A DNA stretch of 64,000 nucleotides, from contig NZ_AROI01000026.1 of NCBI RefSeq assembly GCF_000410875.1, positions 105,795-169,794 on the forward strand. The letters are read 5' to 3'. Positions 47,561 through 56,586 of the stretch are shown here, in pieces (the stretch's first letter is position 1; every line of letters starts with the position of its first letter). The stretch is from Halopseudomonas pelagia CL-AP6. GTDB taxonomy: Bacteria > Pseudomonadota > Gammaproteobacteria > Pseudomonadales > Pseudomonadaceae. The notes beneath the pieces were generated by a model. The model saw nothing but the letters and a program-made list of their open reading frames with translations. It was not told where the DNA came from and did not search any database. A program made the position numbers and the translations under genes.

Positions 47561-49243
47561 CTACTGTTCCTGCCAGAGCACCCTGTGACCGCTTATAGAC
47601 CACAGTTCAAACTGGTCCTGATACGTCGCTTCCACCACGTTGCGCTTAATCTTCAGCGTAGGCGTCATGAAACCGTTTTCAACGGCCCAATTATCTTCAA
47701 CCACCACCAGGCAAGAAAGCTGTTCATGACGATCAATCATTGAATTAACTTCATCAAGTAACACACTGAACGTCTTAGCTATTTGCTCTCGATTTTGTTC
47801 TGCTTCTTGCTGACCCGCTGCCGACAACTGCAGCAGCGCCAGCGGCTGGCCAAGATTGTTGCCAACCACGCAAACCTGCTCAATGCGACTGTGCGCTGCC
47901 AGCAGATTTTCAATCGGTGCAGGCGCTACATACTTGCCCTTGGAGGTCTTGAAAATATCTTTGATGCGCCCAGTCAGGCGCAAATACCCCTCGTTATCGA
48001 TTTCACCCACATCACCAGTACACAGAAAACCATCCTCGGTCAGCGTCTCGGCGGTTTTTTCCGGCTCCTTGAAATAACCCAACATGGTGGCACGGCTGCG
48101 CACTTGCAGCTCTCCCTCCGCCGACAGCCGACTTTCCACGCCTGGATTGGGCAAGCCAATCCAGCCTGGTTTGAAACGACTGGGCCGGCCAAGATGCGAA
48201 TAACCACAGTTTTCGGTCATGCCGTAGACCTCGGCAATGTTCAGCCCCAGGCGCCGATACCAGGCCATAGTGGTGTCGGCCACTGGCGCTGCCCCGCAGA
48301 CGGCATAGCGGATCTGATCCAACCCCAGGCCGGTGAGTACCTTGCGCGCCATAACACGACCAATAACAGGTATTTTCAACAGGTTATCCAACAAACCTGA
48401 GGGTATTTTGCTGATGACGCCCATATGGAATTTGACCCATATCCGCGGCACGCCGAAAAACACGGTTGGTCTGGCGCGCTGCATATCCCGTTGAAAGGTT
48501 TCCAGGCTGTCGGCGAAAAACACCGTCTCGCCTGCCAGCAACGACGCCACTTCGACAAATTGACGCTCAGCAACGTGACACAGCGGCAGATAGGACAGCA
48601 ATCGATCCTGATCACTGATATTGAACAGACGCAGGCAGTTATTCGCCGAAAAGTACATGCTGGCGAAACTGAGCATGACGCCTTTGGGCATGCCTGTAGT
48701 GCCGGAGGTGTAGACAATGGTCGCCAGTTGTTCTGGATCTGGCAGGGGTTCGCCCTGCATTGGCTCGTTGGCTTGTAGCAGGCATTGCCAACTAAGTAGC
48801 TGTGGGTCCTGGGGAGCTAGAGGCAGTCCGAGCATCGGCAGATTGGGCGGTATGCCTGGCCGCATGCTTTCCCAGTCGTCGAGCTTACCGACAAAAACCG
48901 CGCGCGCTTCGGAATGGTCGAGAATCTGCCGGGTAGAGTCGGCTGTGAGATTGGGGTACAAAGGCACAGAAATGTGCCCTGCCATCCAGATCGCCAGATC
49001 GGCAATAATCCAGTGCGCACAGTTTTTGGAAATTAAAGCAATATGACTACGCTCGGGAAAATCCAGGCTACGCAGATAGCTCGCTATGCGGCGGGCCTCC
49101 TGACCCGCTTGACCCCAGGTAATATTCTCCACGCTACCATCGCCCAGAGGCTGGACCAGGTAGATTTTATCCGGATGCTTTGCCTCACGTTGGTAAAACG
49201 CTTCCAACGCAGATGACACGGTCAGCCTGACCTGCTCTCCCAT
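47561..49243 (-). CDS. AMP-binding long-chain acyl-CoA synthetase
   Basis: A 560-residue adenylate-forming enzyme. The AMP-binding P-loop is IVYTSGTTGMPKGVMLS, motif A5 YGMTENCGYSH follows, and the hinge region LTGRIKDIFKTSKGKYVAPAPIE carries the catalytic lysine. The sequence resembles plant/bacterial long-chain fatty acyl-CoA ligases (FadD15/Acsl type), which have the extra segment before the C-terminal domain. It activates fatty acids as CoA thioesters; chain length cannot be set from sequence. Leads the thioesterase gene. Confidence 0.92.
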   Translation of the reverse strand: MGEQVRLTVSSALEAFYQREAKHPDKIYLVQPLGDGSVENITWGQAGQEARRIASYLRSLDFPERSHIALISKNCAHWIIADLAIWMAGHISVPLYPNLTADSTRQILDHSEARAVFVGKLDDWESMRPGIPPNLPMLGLPLAPQDPQLLSWQCLLQANEPMQGEPLPDPEQLATIVYTSGTTGMPKGVMLSFASMYFSANNCLRLFNISDQDRLLSYLPLCHVAERQFVEVASLLAGETVFFADSLETFQRDMQRARPTVFFGVPRIWVKFHMGVISKIPSGLLDNLLKIPVIGRVMARKVLTGLGLDQIRYAVCGAAPVADTTMAWYRRLGLNIAEVYGMTENCGYSHLGRPSRFKPGWIGLPNPGVESRLSAEGELQVRSRATMLGYFKEPEKTAETLTEDGFLCTGDVGEIDNEGYLRLTGRIKDIFKTSKGKYVAPAPIENLLAAHSRIEQVCVVGNNLGQPLALLQLSAAGQQEAEQNREQIAKTFSVLLDEVNSMIDRHEQLSCLVVVEDNWAVENGFMTPTLKIKRNVVEATYQDQFELWSISGHRVLWQEQ

Positions 49244-49408
49244 GACGGCACCTCGGTTTAGGTTTTGTTATTATGCGATGAGCGGCCGCGCTATTGTTAC
49301 TCGCATGCCCACCCGTTCGAGTGAACACTATCCCACCACAATAGCGCCCCGACAAGACTGCAAAAGCGCCTAATAGCGGGCATATCTGCCAGCATGCTGA
49401 CTGCGTGA

Positions 49409-49879
49409 TCAGCTTCGCAAGTGCGCCGGGCTAGTCAACACCCGCAGATGACCCAGCCCGGCTGCAGGCAGATCCAGCTCGATACAGGCCAGGCCAGCGG
49501 TTGGCATGGGGTAATGCCCGTTCCGGCTACCTTCAACCAGCAGACTGATCAGTTGACTGACCAGAGGCTGATGGCTGACCAGCAGCAGCGTCGTTTCCGA
49601 GCGCTCTGCCAAAAAATTCAGTACCTGTCGTGGGTCATCATCTGGCGTCAACCAGGCAACGGTCGAGACTCCGCGGCGAATCTGCAACTGCGCCTGAACC
49701 AGTTGTGCGGTCTCTTGAGCTCGCCGGTAAGGACTCGCAAGAATGGCATCCACCGGCTCACCAATTAACTGAGCCGCCATCAATAGCGCCTCTTCGCGGC
49801 CCTGCTCGGTCAGCGCCCGCTGCTCGTCACTGGACGCCATGGCTTCAGCCTGACCATGGCGCAATACCCAGATTTTCAT
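49409..49879 (-). CDS. sixA: phosphohistidine phosphatase SixA
   Basis: A 156-residue histidine phosphatase of the RHG branch. The motif LRHGQAEAMASSDEQRALTEQG is at the N-terminus with the catalytic histidine, and the second histidine is in LLVSHQPLVSQL. SixA removes phosphate from phosphorylated histidine proteins such as NPr of the nitrogen PTS (family knowledge). The ATG overlaps the preceding DUF4389 stop by 4 bp, forming a gpsA-DUF4389-sixA operon, which is the common pseudomonad order. Confidence 0.93.
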   Translation of the reverse strand: MKIWVLRHGQAEAMASSDEQRALTEQGREEALLMAAQLIGEPVDAILASPYRRAQETAQLVQAQLQIRRGVSTVAWLTPDDDPRQVLNFLAERSETTLLLVSHQPLVSQLISLLVEGSRNGHYPMPTAGLACIELDLPAAGLGHLRVLTSPAHLRS

Positions 49880-50193
49880 GCCTTGTCAGCGGGGGATTCT
49901 GGCACCGCTGGAGGTAATCCGCTGCCAGCAGGCCATTCCATGAACGGCCAGGGTTTTTGTTCCGAGGCGCCAGTCACGTAACAGCCAATCTGGGCCGCAT
50001 AGGCCGAGAGGCGGCTGCCGAAATCAGCCAGGCGTGCGTCCGCCTCACCGGTGAACAGGCGGTAGCCTATCTGTAACAGCACCACGACTATCAGCAACAG
50101 CTCGGTGACCTGCCAGGCCAGCGCCAGCAGCAAAGTGTATATCAGGCGCAGCCAGAAATCGGCCGAGCCGATGGATTGCTTGAGCGCGCTCAT
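49876..50193 (-). CDS. DUF4389 domain-containing membrane protein
   Basis: A 105-residue protein of the DUF4389 family with one hydrophobic region (LIYTLLLALAWQVTELLLIVVVLLQ) and a following segment (FTGEADARLADFGSRLSAYAAQI) that is the family mark. Its ATG shares a base with the gpsA stop (TAATG), and its stop overlaps sixA, so all three are translationally coupled. Function is unknown. Confidence 0.87.
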   Translation of the reverse strand: MSALKQSIGSADFWLRLIYTLLLALAWQVTELLLIVVVLLQIGYRLFTGEADARLADFGSRLSAYAAQIGCYVTGASEQKPWPFMEWPAGSGLPPAVPESPADKA

Positions 50194-51239
50194 TAGATTT
50201 TCTCCTGCTGCGAGAGGGGGGCCATGAACGCCGCGAACTCGACGTCATGCTTCTGTTCAGCGTTCATCAAGTGGCTGATCACCGCGGACAATGGTTGTTG
50301 CTCGAAGAGGATGGCATGCAAACCGGCCACCAAGGGCATATACACGCCCTCTTCTTCAGATTTCTGGCGCAGTACCTTTAGCGTATTGACGCCCTCGGCA
50401 ACCTGCCCGAGTTGCGCTACCGCTTGCTCAAGCGTCTTGCCCTGCCCCAGAGCAAAGCCCACCTGGTAATTCCGCGATAAGGGCGACATGCAGGTAACGA
50501 TCAAGTCCCCAACTCCGGCCAAGCCGAGGAAGGTCATTGGGTTAGCGCCCATATGCACGGCAAAGCGGCTCATCTCGGCCAGTGACCGCGTGATCAGCAT
50601 GCTCCGAGTATTTTCGCCCATGCCCATCGCTGCAGCCATACCAGAAATAATCGCGTAAACATTTTTCAGCGCGCCGCCAAGCTCTACACCATAGCGATCC
50701 TGGCTCGCGTAGACCCGCAGACGCTTACTGCCCAGCACCGCCTGGACCTCCGCACACAGCGCCTGATCATCGCTGGCAACTACCGTGGCAGTCAGCTCTC
50801 CGGCGGCCATCTCTTTGGCCAGATTGGGACCGGAAAGCACCGCAATACGAGCGTCTGGCGCTTCCTGGGCGGCAATGTCGCTCATCATCAGAAATCCCGG
50901 CTGTTCAATGCCCTTGGTGGTGCTAATGACACCCTTGCCCGCCAGTGCAGGACCAATCTGGCTGAGTACCGAGCGAAAAGCCGAACTTGGAATGGCCAGA
51001 AACACCAGCTCGGCGGCGGCCACCGCCGCCTGCATGTCAGTACTGACGGTCAATCTGGGGTCAAGCTTGACACCGGGCATATAACGGCTATTTTCACGCA
51101 GCCGGGTTATCTCTTCGGCGACCTTTTCATCTCTTAGCCACAGGGTGACAGGAACACCTTCAGCAGCCATTAATGCCGCCAGAGTCGTACCGAAGCTCCC
51201 GCCACCCAGTACGCAGACAGGTGTCTTGTGATCGGTCAT
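50193..51239 (-). CDS. gpsA: glycerol-3-phosphate dehydrogenase [NAD(P)+]
   Basis: A 348-residue enzyme making sn-glycerol 3-phosphate for phospholipids. The NAD motif is [19 protein letters not shown], the catalytic lysine lies in [18 protein letters not shown], and [16 protein letters not shown] is a family signature. Length is typical (about 340). First gene of gpsA-DUF4389-sixA. Confidence 0.96.
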   Translation of the reverse strand: MTDHKTPVCVLGGGSFGTTLAALMAAEGVPVTLWLRDEKVAEEITRLRENSRYMPGVKLDPRLTVSTDMQAAVAAAELVFLAIPSSAFRSVLSQIGPALAGKGVISTTKGIEQPGFLMMSDIAAQEAPDARIAVLSGPNLAKEMAAGELTATVVASDDQALCAEVQAVLGSKRLRVYASQDRYGVELGGALKNVYAIISGMAAAMGMGENTRSMLITRSLAEMSRFAVHMGANPMTFLGLAGVGDLIVTCMSPLSRNYQVGFALGQGKTLEQAVAQLGQVAEGVNTLKVLRQKSEEEGVYMPLVAGLHAILFEQQPLSAVISHLMNAEQKHDVEFAAFMAPLSQQEKI

Positions 51240-51386
51240 CTAAAATCCTTGAAACAGTGATTGATAGCAGCAGTATAAAACAGCTAAGGCTAAATGCGAT
51301 GTTGCCGATACATCAGTTAGCCAGCGGTGGCAAAAAACACACCTCTGCGTAATATGGGCTGACAAAACCTGAATGGTTGCAAAATA

Positions 51387-53573
51387 ATGGCATCACCTCT
51401 ATACCGACCGTTTTTTCCGCTGCTGTGCCTGACCGCGAGCATGCACAGTTACGCCATGGATGACCTGACGCTTAGCAGCACAGAGCTCCCTTCCGTGCTA
51501 AGCGCTACCCGCTTGAAACAATCCCCAGCCGAAGTACCTGGCAGCATGACCGTTATCGACCGTGAACTGATTCGCGCCACCGGTGCTCGAGACATTCCAG
51601 AAATACTCCGTCTGGTGCCTGGCATGAAGATAGGCTACCTGGATGGCACCCGAGCCAACGCCAATTACCATGGCACCAATACCACCGAAGCCCGGCGCAT
51701 GCAGGTACTGGTTGACGGTCGCTCGGTCTACCGACCTGGCCTGGCCACAGTGGACTGGAGCGATATTCCGCTGGCTGTAGAAGATATCGAACGCATCGAG
51801 GTGTTTCGCGGCCCCAATACAGTCACTTACGGAGCCAATGCGCTGATGGGCGTGATCAATATCATCTCCACCCGCCCCGAATTATCCCAGGGCACTCGGT
51901 TGAAAGTAACCCAGGGTAATCGTGGAGTAAAAGATCTGTACGGTAGCCAAGGCTTCGAGTTTGGCAATAGCCTGGCCCGGCTCAGCGTATTCGGCAAGGA
52001 AGATACTGGATTCGATTCCGATGACGACGGTAACGACTTTCGTGACGGTCGACGCCTGAACGCGGTCAACCTGCTGGGCGACACCACCCTGTCAGCCCGT
52101 CAGACCTTAAGCTGGCAATTCGGTGCCAAGGAGGGCGCGAACCAGCGCGACAACGACTACACCGTGCTGGCCGAGCCTAGCAACACTGCTTTTACTTACG
52201 ACCGGGTAATGTCCGAGCACCAAGCCAACTCCGACGTCACGGCCAGAGACTACTTTGCCCAACTGCACTGGAAAAATGACCTCTCTCCCTCACATCGTCT
52301 AGAAATCAAGACCTATGCGCAGCATATGGAGCGCCTCAGCCAATGGCGGGCCTGCGATTCCCCTGTGGTTTTTTCACCCGAACTACGCACCTTATACCAG
52401 GCGGGTAATGTCTACCCCAGGCGGATCAACTACATCTTGCGCAATCGCGGGTCCTGGGGCGATCCGCTGTTCGCTGCCAACTATTTGGTCAATAAGGACG
52501 GTCTGCCACCAGAGCTACTGCCGTTGGTTGATAGCGTGGTCGCCGAGCATGCCGCCGCGCGCGACGGCCAGCCTGCCTGTTGGGATCTGAACGAAAATCT
52601 GCGTGAAACGCGCTACGAGATTGAAATACAGAACACCATGCAACTGGCGGATAACCTGCGAACCGTGTTTGGCGGCAGTCTGCGGTATGATGAGGCAAGC
52701 TCCGATACGCTGTTTGGCGGTCGGGTAGATAACCAGATAGGCCAATTATTCGGCCATCTGGAGTACCGGCCGCACCATCGCTGGTTATTACATGCCGGCG
52801 CGATGGCCGAGGACGACCGCCTCAGCGGTTTTTCTCTCTCGCCACGGGTCGCCGCGCATTTTTTTCTGCGTCCCACCCACAGTCTGCGTGCGGTGTACTC
52901 CGAGGCAGTGCGCTCTCCGGATATGTACGAGAACAATGCTAACTGGACCTATACCGCGGACAATCTCAGCGGTCCTGTCTCCGGTAGTGACCAGTATTAC
53001 GCACTGGCCCAGGGCCCCGGCAACTTGAAGCAGGAGCGCATGCGCTCGCACGAGGTCGGTTATAACGGCTATTTTCATGACCTGGGTCTATCGATCGATA
53101 TAAAGGGGTTTTATGACGAGATCAGGGATATGATCAGCCAGCCGCTGCAGATCGTGAACTTCGTACCCAATAACAACAGTTTTTCCCGCTTTACCGGCGC
53201 TGAAACTCAAATAGACTGGAGCCTGACCCGCGCTGATCGCCTAAGACTGACCTATGCCTACGTTGACTTCGTCGCGACCAATCGACTGGATCAGCGGCTA
53301 ACCGCCCGTAATAGCGGCTCCGCAGCGTGGTTACGGCAATGGCCAGGCAAGATTGACAGCAGCCTGATCTACTATGGTGCAGACATGCTTAATGAGCGCC
53401 GCTTCGAACGGCTTGACAGCCGTATCGCCAAACGCTTTGATTTAACCAGCACCAGCCATCTCAACCTGGCGCTGACCTGGCAATACCGGCTCGATGATGA
53501 AGGGCTGACCTGGCCGGAGAACGTATTTAACAGCCGCAGCCAGTATTACCTCAGCGCCGAGCTGAATTTCTGA
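51387..53573 (+). CDS. TonB-dependent outer membrane receptor
   Basis: A 728-residue outer-membrane receptor with a signal peptide (about residues 1-22), a plug domain with SATRLKQSPAEVPGSMTVIDRELI and PEILRLVPGMKIGY, the plug/barrel join PNTVTYGANALMGVINI, and a C-terminal barrel ending in phenylalanine (AELNF). Cargo is unknown; it shows no heme or siderophore hallmark that I recognise. It is the first of three same-strand genes: receptor, periplasmic binding protein, hybrid kinase. That grouping suggests a role in sensing rather than only uptake (inference). Confidence 0.9.
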   Translation: MASPLYRPFFPLLCLTASMHSYAMDDLTLSSTELPSVLSATRLKQSPAEVPGSMTVIDRELIRATGARDIPEILRLVPGMKIGYLDGTRANANYHGTNTTEARRMQVLVDGRSVYRPGLATVDWSDIPLAVEDIERIEVFRGPNTVTYGANALMGVINIISTRPELSQGTRLKVTQGNRGVKDLYGSQGFEFGNSLARLSVFGKEDTGFDSDDDGNDFRDGRRLNAVNLLGDTTLSARQTLSWQFGAKEGANQRDNDYTVLAEPSNTAFTYDRVMSEHQANSDVTARDYFAQLHWKNDLSPSHRLEIKTYAQHMERLSQWRACDSPVVFSPELRTLYQAGNVYPRRINYILRNRGSWGDPLFAANYLVNKDGLPPELLPLVDSVVAEHAAARDGQPACWDLNENLRETRYEIEIQNTMQLADNLRTVFGGSLRYDEASSDTLFGGRVDNQIGQLFGHLEYRPHHRWLLHAGAMAEDDRLSGFSLSPRVAAHFFLRPTHSLRAVYSEAVRSPDMYENNANWTYTADNLSGPVSGSDQYYALAQGPGNLKQERMRSHEVGYNGYFHDLGLSIDIKGFYDEIRDMISQPLQIVNFVPNNNSFSRFTGAETQIDWSLTRADRLRLTYAYVDFVATNRLDQRLTARNSGSAAWLRQWPGKIDSSLIYYGADMLNERRFERLDSRIAKRFDLTSTSHLNLALTWQYRLDDEGLTWPENVFNSRSQYYLSAELNF

Positions 53574-53673
53574 AATTCGCAAGCCAGTCTGGGCAGCATT
53601 ATCTGCCCCGAATAACTACAATGGCAGACAGGGAATGTCGCATGAACAGATTGATCATATTGGCATCCAGGCG

Positions 53674-54558
53674 ATGAAGATCCTCCGCCTGCTGCTGATC
53701 GGTTGTGGCCTGCTGCTATCCTCCCTGAGCAACGCCGATACCCTATTGGTGATCATCCCCGGCCCCAGCAGCCTGACCGCAGAATTTATCGACCACCTGC
53801 GCGCCCAACGCAGCGAGGATGAGGTGCTGGTGCATAACCTCGCGAATAATGATCCAGCACCCAACGCCTCACTGCTGGTCGTCATGGGCAGCACTAGCAT
53901 GCAATGGCGGCTGGAGCAGAATATCGATACACCCACCATTGGCATCTATATCAGCCGCAGTAGCCTCGCGGACCAGAAATGGCTGCCCCTGCCAGATCAC
54001 ATCCAGATAATCCTGGCCAACCCGGCACCATCCAGACAACTGAAGCTGGCTTCATTATTAACACCCAGGCTATCCGCTATTGGTGCCCTGTATAGCCCCG
54101 CTCATCAGGCGCAGTTGGCCGAATGGCAACAGGCTTCCAGCGCCATAGGTGTTGATTTTTTCAGTCTGCCGCTTGAAAACCAGCAGCAGCTCAGCAGACA
54201 ACTGACCGAACTGCTCGAAAACAGCGATGTACTGGTTGCCATCGACGACCCGAGCATTTACAACGCCAATAACTTGAAAGCCATCCTGCTCAGCAGCTAC
54301 ACACGTAACAAGGTACTCATTGGCCCTAGTGCGCCTTTTATTAACGCCGGCAGTCTGAGCACCACCTACAGCACACCAAGCCAGATGGCCCAGAGTGTTG
54401 ATGACACGCTCACTCGCCCCTGGCAACCAGGAGCAATAGATTACCCGCGCTATTTTTCAGTGCTCAGCAACGCGCAGGTGGCACGCTCTCTCGGCTTCCC
54501 ACCACCGAATGATGAAGACCTGGCTGACAAGCTGAGACAACAGGAGGAGCGCCAATGA
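53674..54558 (+). CDS. periplasmic ABC substrate-binding-like protein
   Basis: A 294-residue exported protein resembling ABC_sub_bind periplasmic proteins. A signal peptide (MKILRLLLIGCGLLLSSLSNA) precedes an alternating strand/helix body with the paired halves of a binding protein: ASLLTPRLSAIGALYSPAHQAQ in the middle and LVAIDDPSIYNANNLKAIL, then NKVLIGPSAPFINAGSLSTTYS in the second half. I chose ATG 53674 because it begins the signal peptide; ATG 53635 is in frame upstream but has a Shine-Dalgarno-like GGGA too close. The stop overlaps the kinase ATG by 4 bp. No ABC permease or ATPase gene is nearby. Confidence 0.82.
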   Translation: MKILRLLLIGCGLLLSSLSNADTLLVIIPGPSSLTAEFIDHLRAQRSEDEVLVHNLANNDPAPNASLLVVMGSTSMQWRLEQNIDTPTIGIYISRSSLADQKWLPLPDHIQIILANPAPSRQLKLASLLTPRLSAIGALYSPAHQAQLAEWQQASSAIGVDFFSLPLENQQQLSRQLTELLENSDVLVAIDDPSIYNANNLKAILLSSYTRNKVLIGPSAPFINAGSLSTTYSTPSQMAQSVDDTLTRPWQPGAIDYPRYFSVLSNAQVARSLGFPPPNDEDLADKLRQQEERQ

Positions 54559-56492
54559 GTCTGTGGCAGACCGGCAGCATTCACAACCGGCTGATTCTGA
54601 TCGCTCTGGCTCCTGCGTTGATGCTGGGACTGGTGGTCTTTGCCTACTTCGTCAGCGCGCGTCTCGACGACGTGGATCGCCAAATGCAGGAGACCGGGGC
54701 ACTGATTGCCGAGCAACTGGCACCCACCGCAGAATACGGGGTGATCAGCGGCAACCTGAAGACCCTCGATAGTTTAATCCGGGGTGCACTGGACACCCCC
54801 CATGTACGCAGTGTCGAAGTATATGATCAGGCAGGTCAGTTGATGCTGGCTCTGCAATCGGTGGAACAACAGTTGCAGCCCCTGCCACTACAGTATTTTG
54901 CCGCCGATATTCAGCGTCAAAGTATCCCGCTACAAAACGAGCTGTATCTCCTGGATGCGCCTGTTACCCAGCTTGATAGCGCGTTCCGCTATCTGGGGCA
55001 GGTACGCATCGGCCTGAGCAGGGAAGCATTCGATGATCGTCAGGAAGACATTCTCCTGCGCGCGTTACTACTTGCTACGCTAGTCATTTTCGCTGCCTTG
55101 ATCCTCGCGCTACGCCTGGCCAGTGCGCTGTCCAGCCCGTTGGCACGGATGAGCCAAGCAGTACAGGCGTTGCAGGAAGGGCATCTGGATACGCGGCTCA
55201 CCGAAGATCAACAGCACGAGATGGGCAAGCTGATGCATAACATCAATACGCTCGCTGGCGCCTTACAACGCTCCGCCCAGGAACAACAGCAAGCCATGGA
55301 GCAGATGAATACCGCGCGGGAAGAAGCTGAGGCGGCGAACCGGGCCAAATCCGACTTCCTGGCCATGATGAGCCATGAGCTGCGCACCCCCATGAACGGC
55401 GTACTGGGCATGCTGCAACTGCTGGAAACGACCGAACTAAGCGGCGAGCAGGCTGAATATGTACAGATCGCCGGGGAGTCGACGGACCATCTGTTGCACG
55501 TAATCAACGACATACTTGATTTTTCGCGAATCGAGCGTGGGGTGCTGGAACTTGAAGAAATCGCGTTCAATTTGCCCGAATTAATCCATCACTCGGTCAC
55601 CGTCTTCGAACATACTGCAACCCAAAAAGGCCTCGCGTTAAAGGTTTCCACCCAGGGCACTCCGGTTTATCCAGCGGTCATTGGCGATCCGACTCGGATC
55701 CGCCAAATACTGGTCAACCTGATCGGCAATGCGCTTAAATTTACCGAGCAAGGCAGCATCGAGGTTGACGCCCATTGGCGTCTACAAGACCAAGGGCGGA
55801 GCATTCAGCTGCGTTGCGAGGTTCGCGATAGCGGTATAGGCATTGCGCCCGAGCGGCTGGAGAGCATGTTCCATGCTTTTCAGCAGGCCGATAGCAGCAC
55901 CTCTCGGCGCTTTGGTGGCACGGGCCTGGGTCTCTCGATCGCCAGAACCTTTGCACTCAAGATGGGCGGCAGCCTGGATGCCCAAAGCATTGAAGGCCAA
56001 GGCTCGTGCTTCACCCTGAGCCTATCTCTGCCGCTCACCGATCTTCAACCGGACGCCTCTAGTGCCGTGCCTGATGCCCAGACAGGCGCCACTCCGGCGC
56101 TACCCATTTTGCTGGTCGAAGATAACCCGGTCAATCAGATGGTCATTGAGGGCATGCTGCACAGTCTGTCTTATAAGGTGGTGACCGCCGAAGACGGTCG
56201 AGCCGCACTGGACCATTTGACCCATGGCGAGCAGGCGTTTTCGGCAATTCTGATGGACCTGCAGCTACCGGATATGGATGGATTTAGCGTCTACCGCAGA
56301 TACCTGGCGTACTGCGATCAGCAGCAGCAACCACCGATCAGTTGCATCGCGCTGACGGCCAGTGCGATGCAGGATGATCGTCAGCAATGTGTGGAAGCCG
56401 GAATGCAGGGTTTTCTCAGCAAACCGCTGTCTCGCCGGGCTTTGCAAAAGGCCTTGGAAGAGCAACTGCAGCCCGGCAGAGGTGATCATTGA
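54555..56492 (+). CDS. hybrid sensor histidine kinase/response regulator
   Basis: A 645-residue membrane kinase. A first helix at about 13-33, a periplasmic sensor of about 130 residues beginning LAPTAEYGVISGNLKTL, and a second helix near 175-195 are followed by HAMP (SPLARMSQAVQAL), a histidine phospho-acceptor domain with His274 in MMSHELRTPMNG, an HATPase domain (DSGIGIAPERL and FGGTGLGLSIA), and a C-terminal receiver (ILLVEDNPVNQMVI, Asp568 in MDLQLPDMDG). There is no HPt domain and no DNA-binding output, so the phosphate must pass to a separate HPt or regulator. The overlap with the binding-protein gene suggests that this protein is its periplasmic partner. Confidence 0.93.
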   Translation: MSLWQTGSIHNRLILIALAPALMLGLVVFAYFVSARLDDVDRQMQETGALIAEQLAPTAEYGVISGNLKTLDSLIRGALDTPHVRSVEVYDQAGQLMLALQSVEQQLQPLPLQYFAADIQRQSIPLQNELYLLDAPVTQLDSAFRYLGQVRIGLSREAFDDRQEDILLRALLLATLVIFAALILALRLASALSSPLARMSQAVQALQEGHLDTRLTEDQQHEMGKLMHNINTLAGALQRSAQEQQQAMEQMNTAREEAEAANRAKSDFLAMMSHELRTPMNGVLGMLQLLETTELSGEQAEYVQIAGESTDHLLHVINDILDFSRIERGVLELEEIAFNLPELIHHSVTVFEHTATQKGLALKVSTQGTPVYPAVIGDPTRIRQILVNLIGNALKFTEQGSIEVDAHWRLQDQGRSIQLRCEVRDSGIGIAPERLESMFHAFQQADSSTSRRFGGTGLGLSIARTFALKMGGSLDAQSIEGQGSCFTLSLSLPLTDLQPDASSAVPDAQTGATPALPILLVEDNPVNQMVIEGMLHSLSYKVVTAEDGRAALDHLTHGEQAFSAILMDLQLPDMDGFSVYRRYLAYCDQQQQPPISCIALTASAMQDDRQQCVEAGMQGFLSKPLSRRALQKALEEQLQPGRGDH

Positions 56493-56586
56493 CGGTACTG
56501 ATCCAGCACTATTTCACTCCTGTGCAAGGCCGCATCGAGCGGCGATACTAGGCAGCTGTCATCAACTGCCCGCGAGTATCGTCCCC

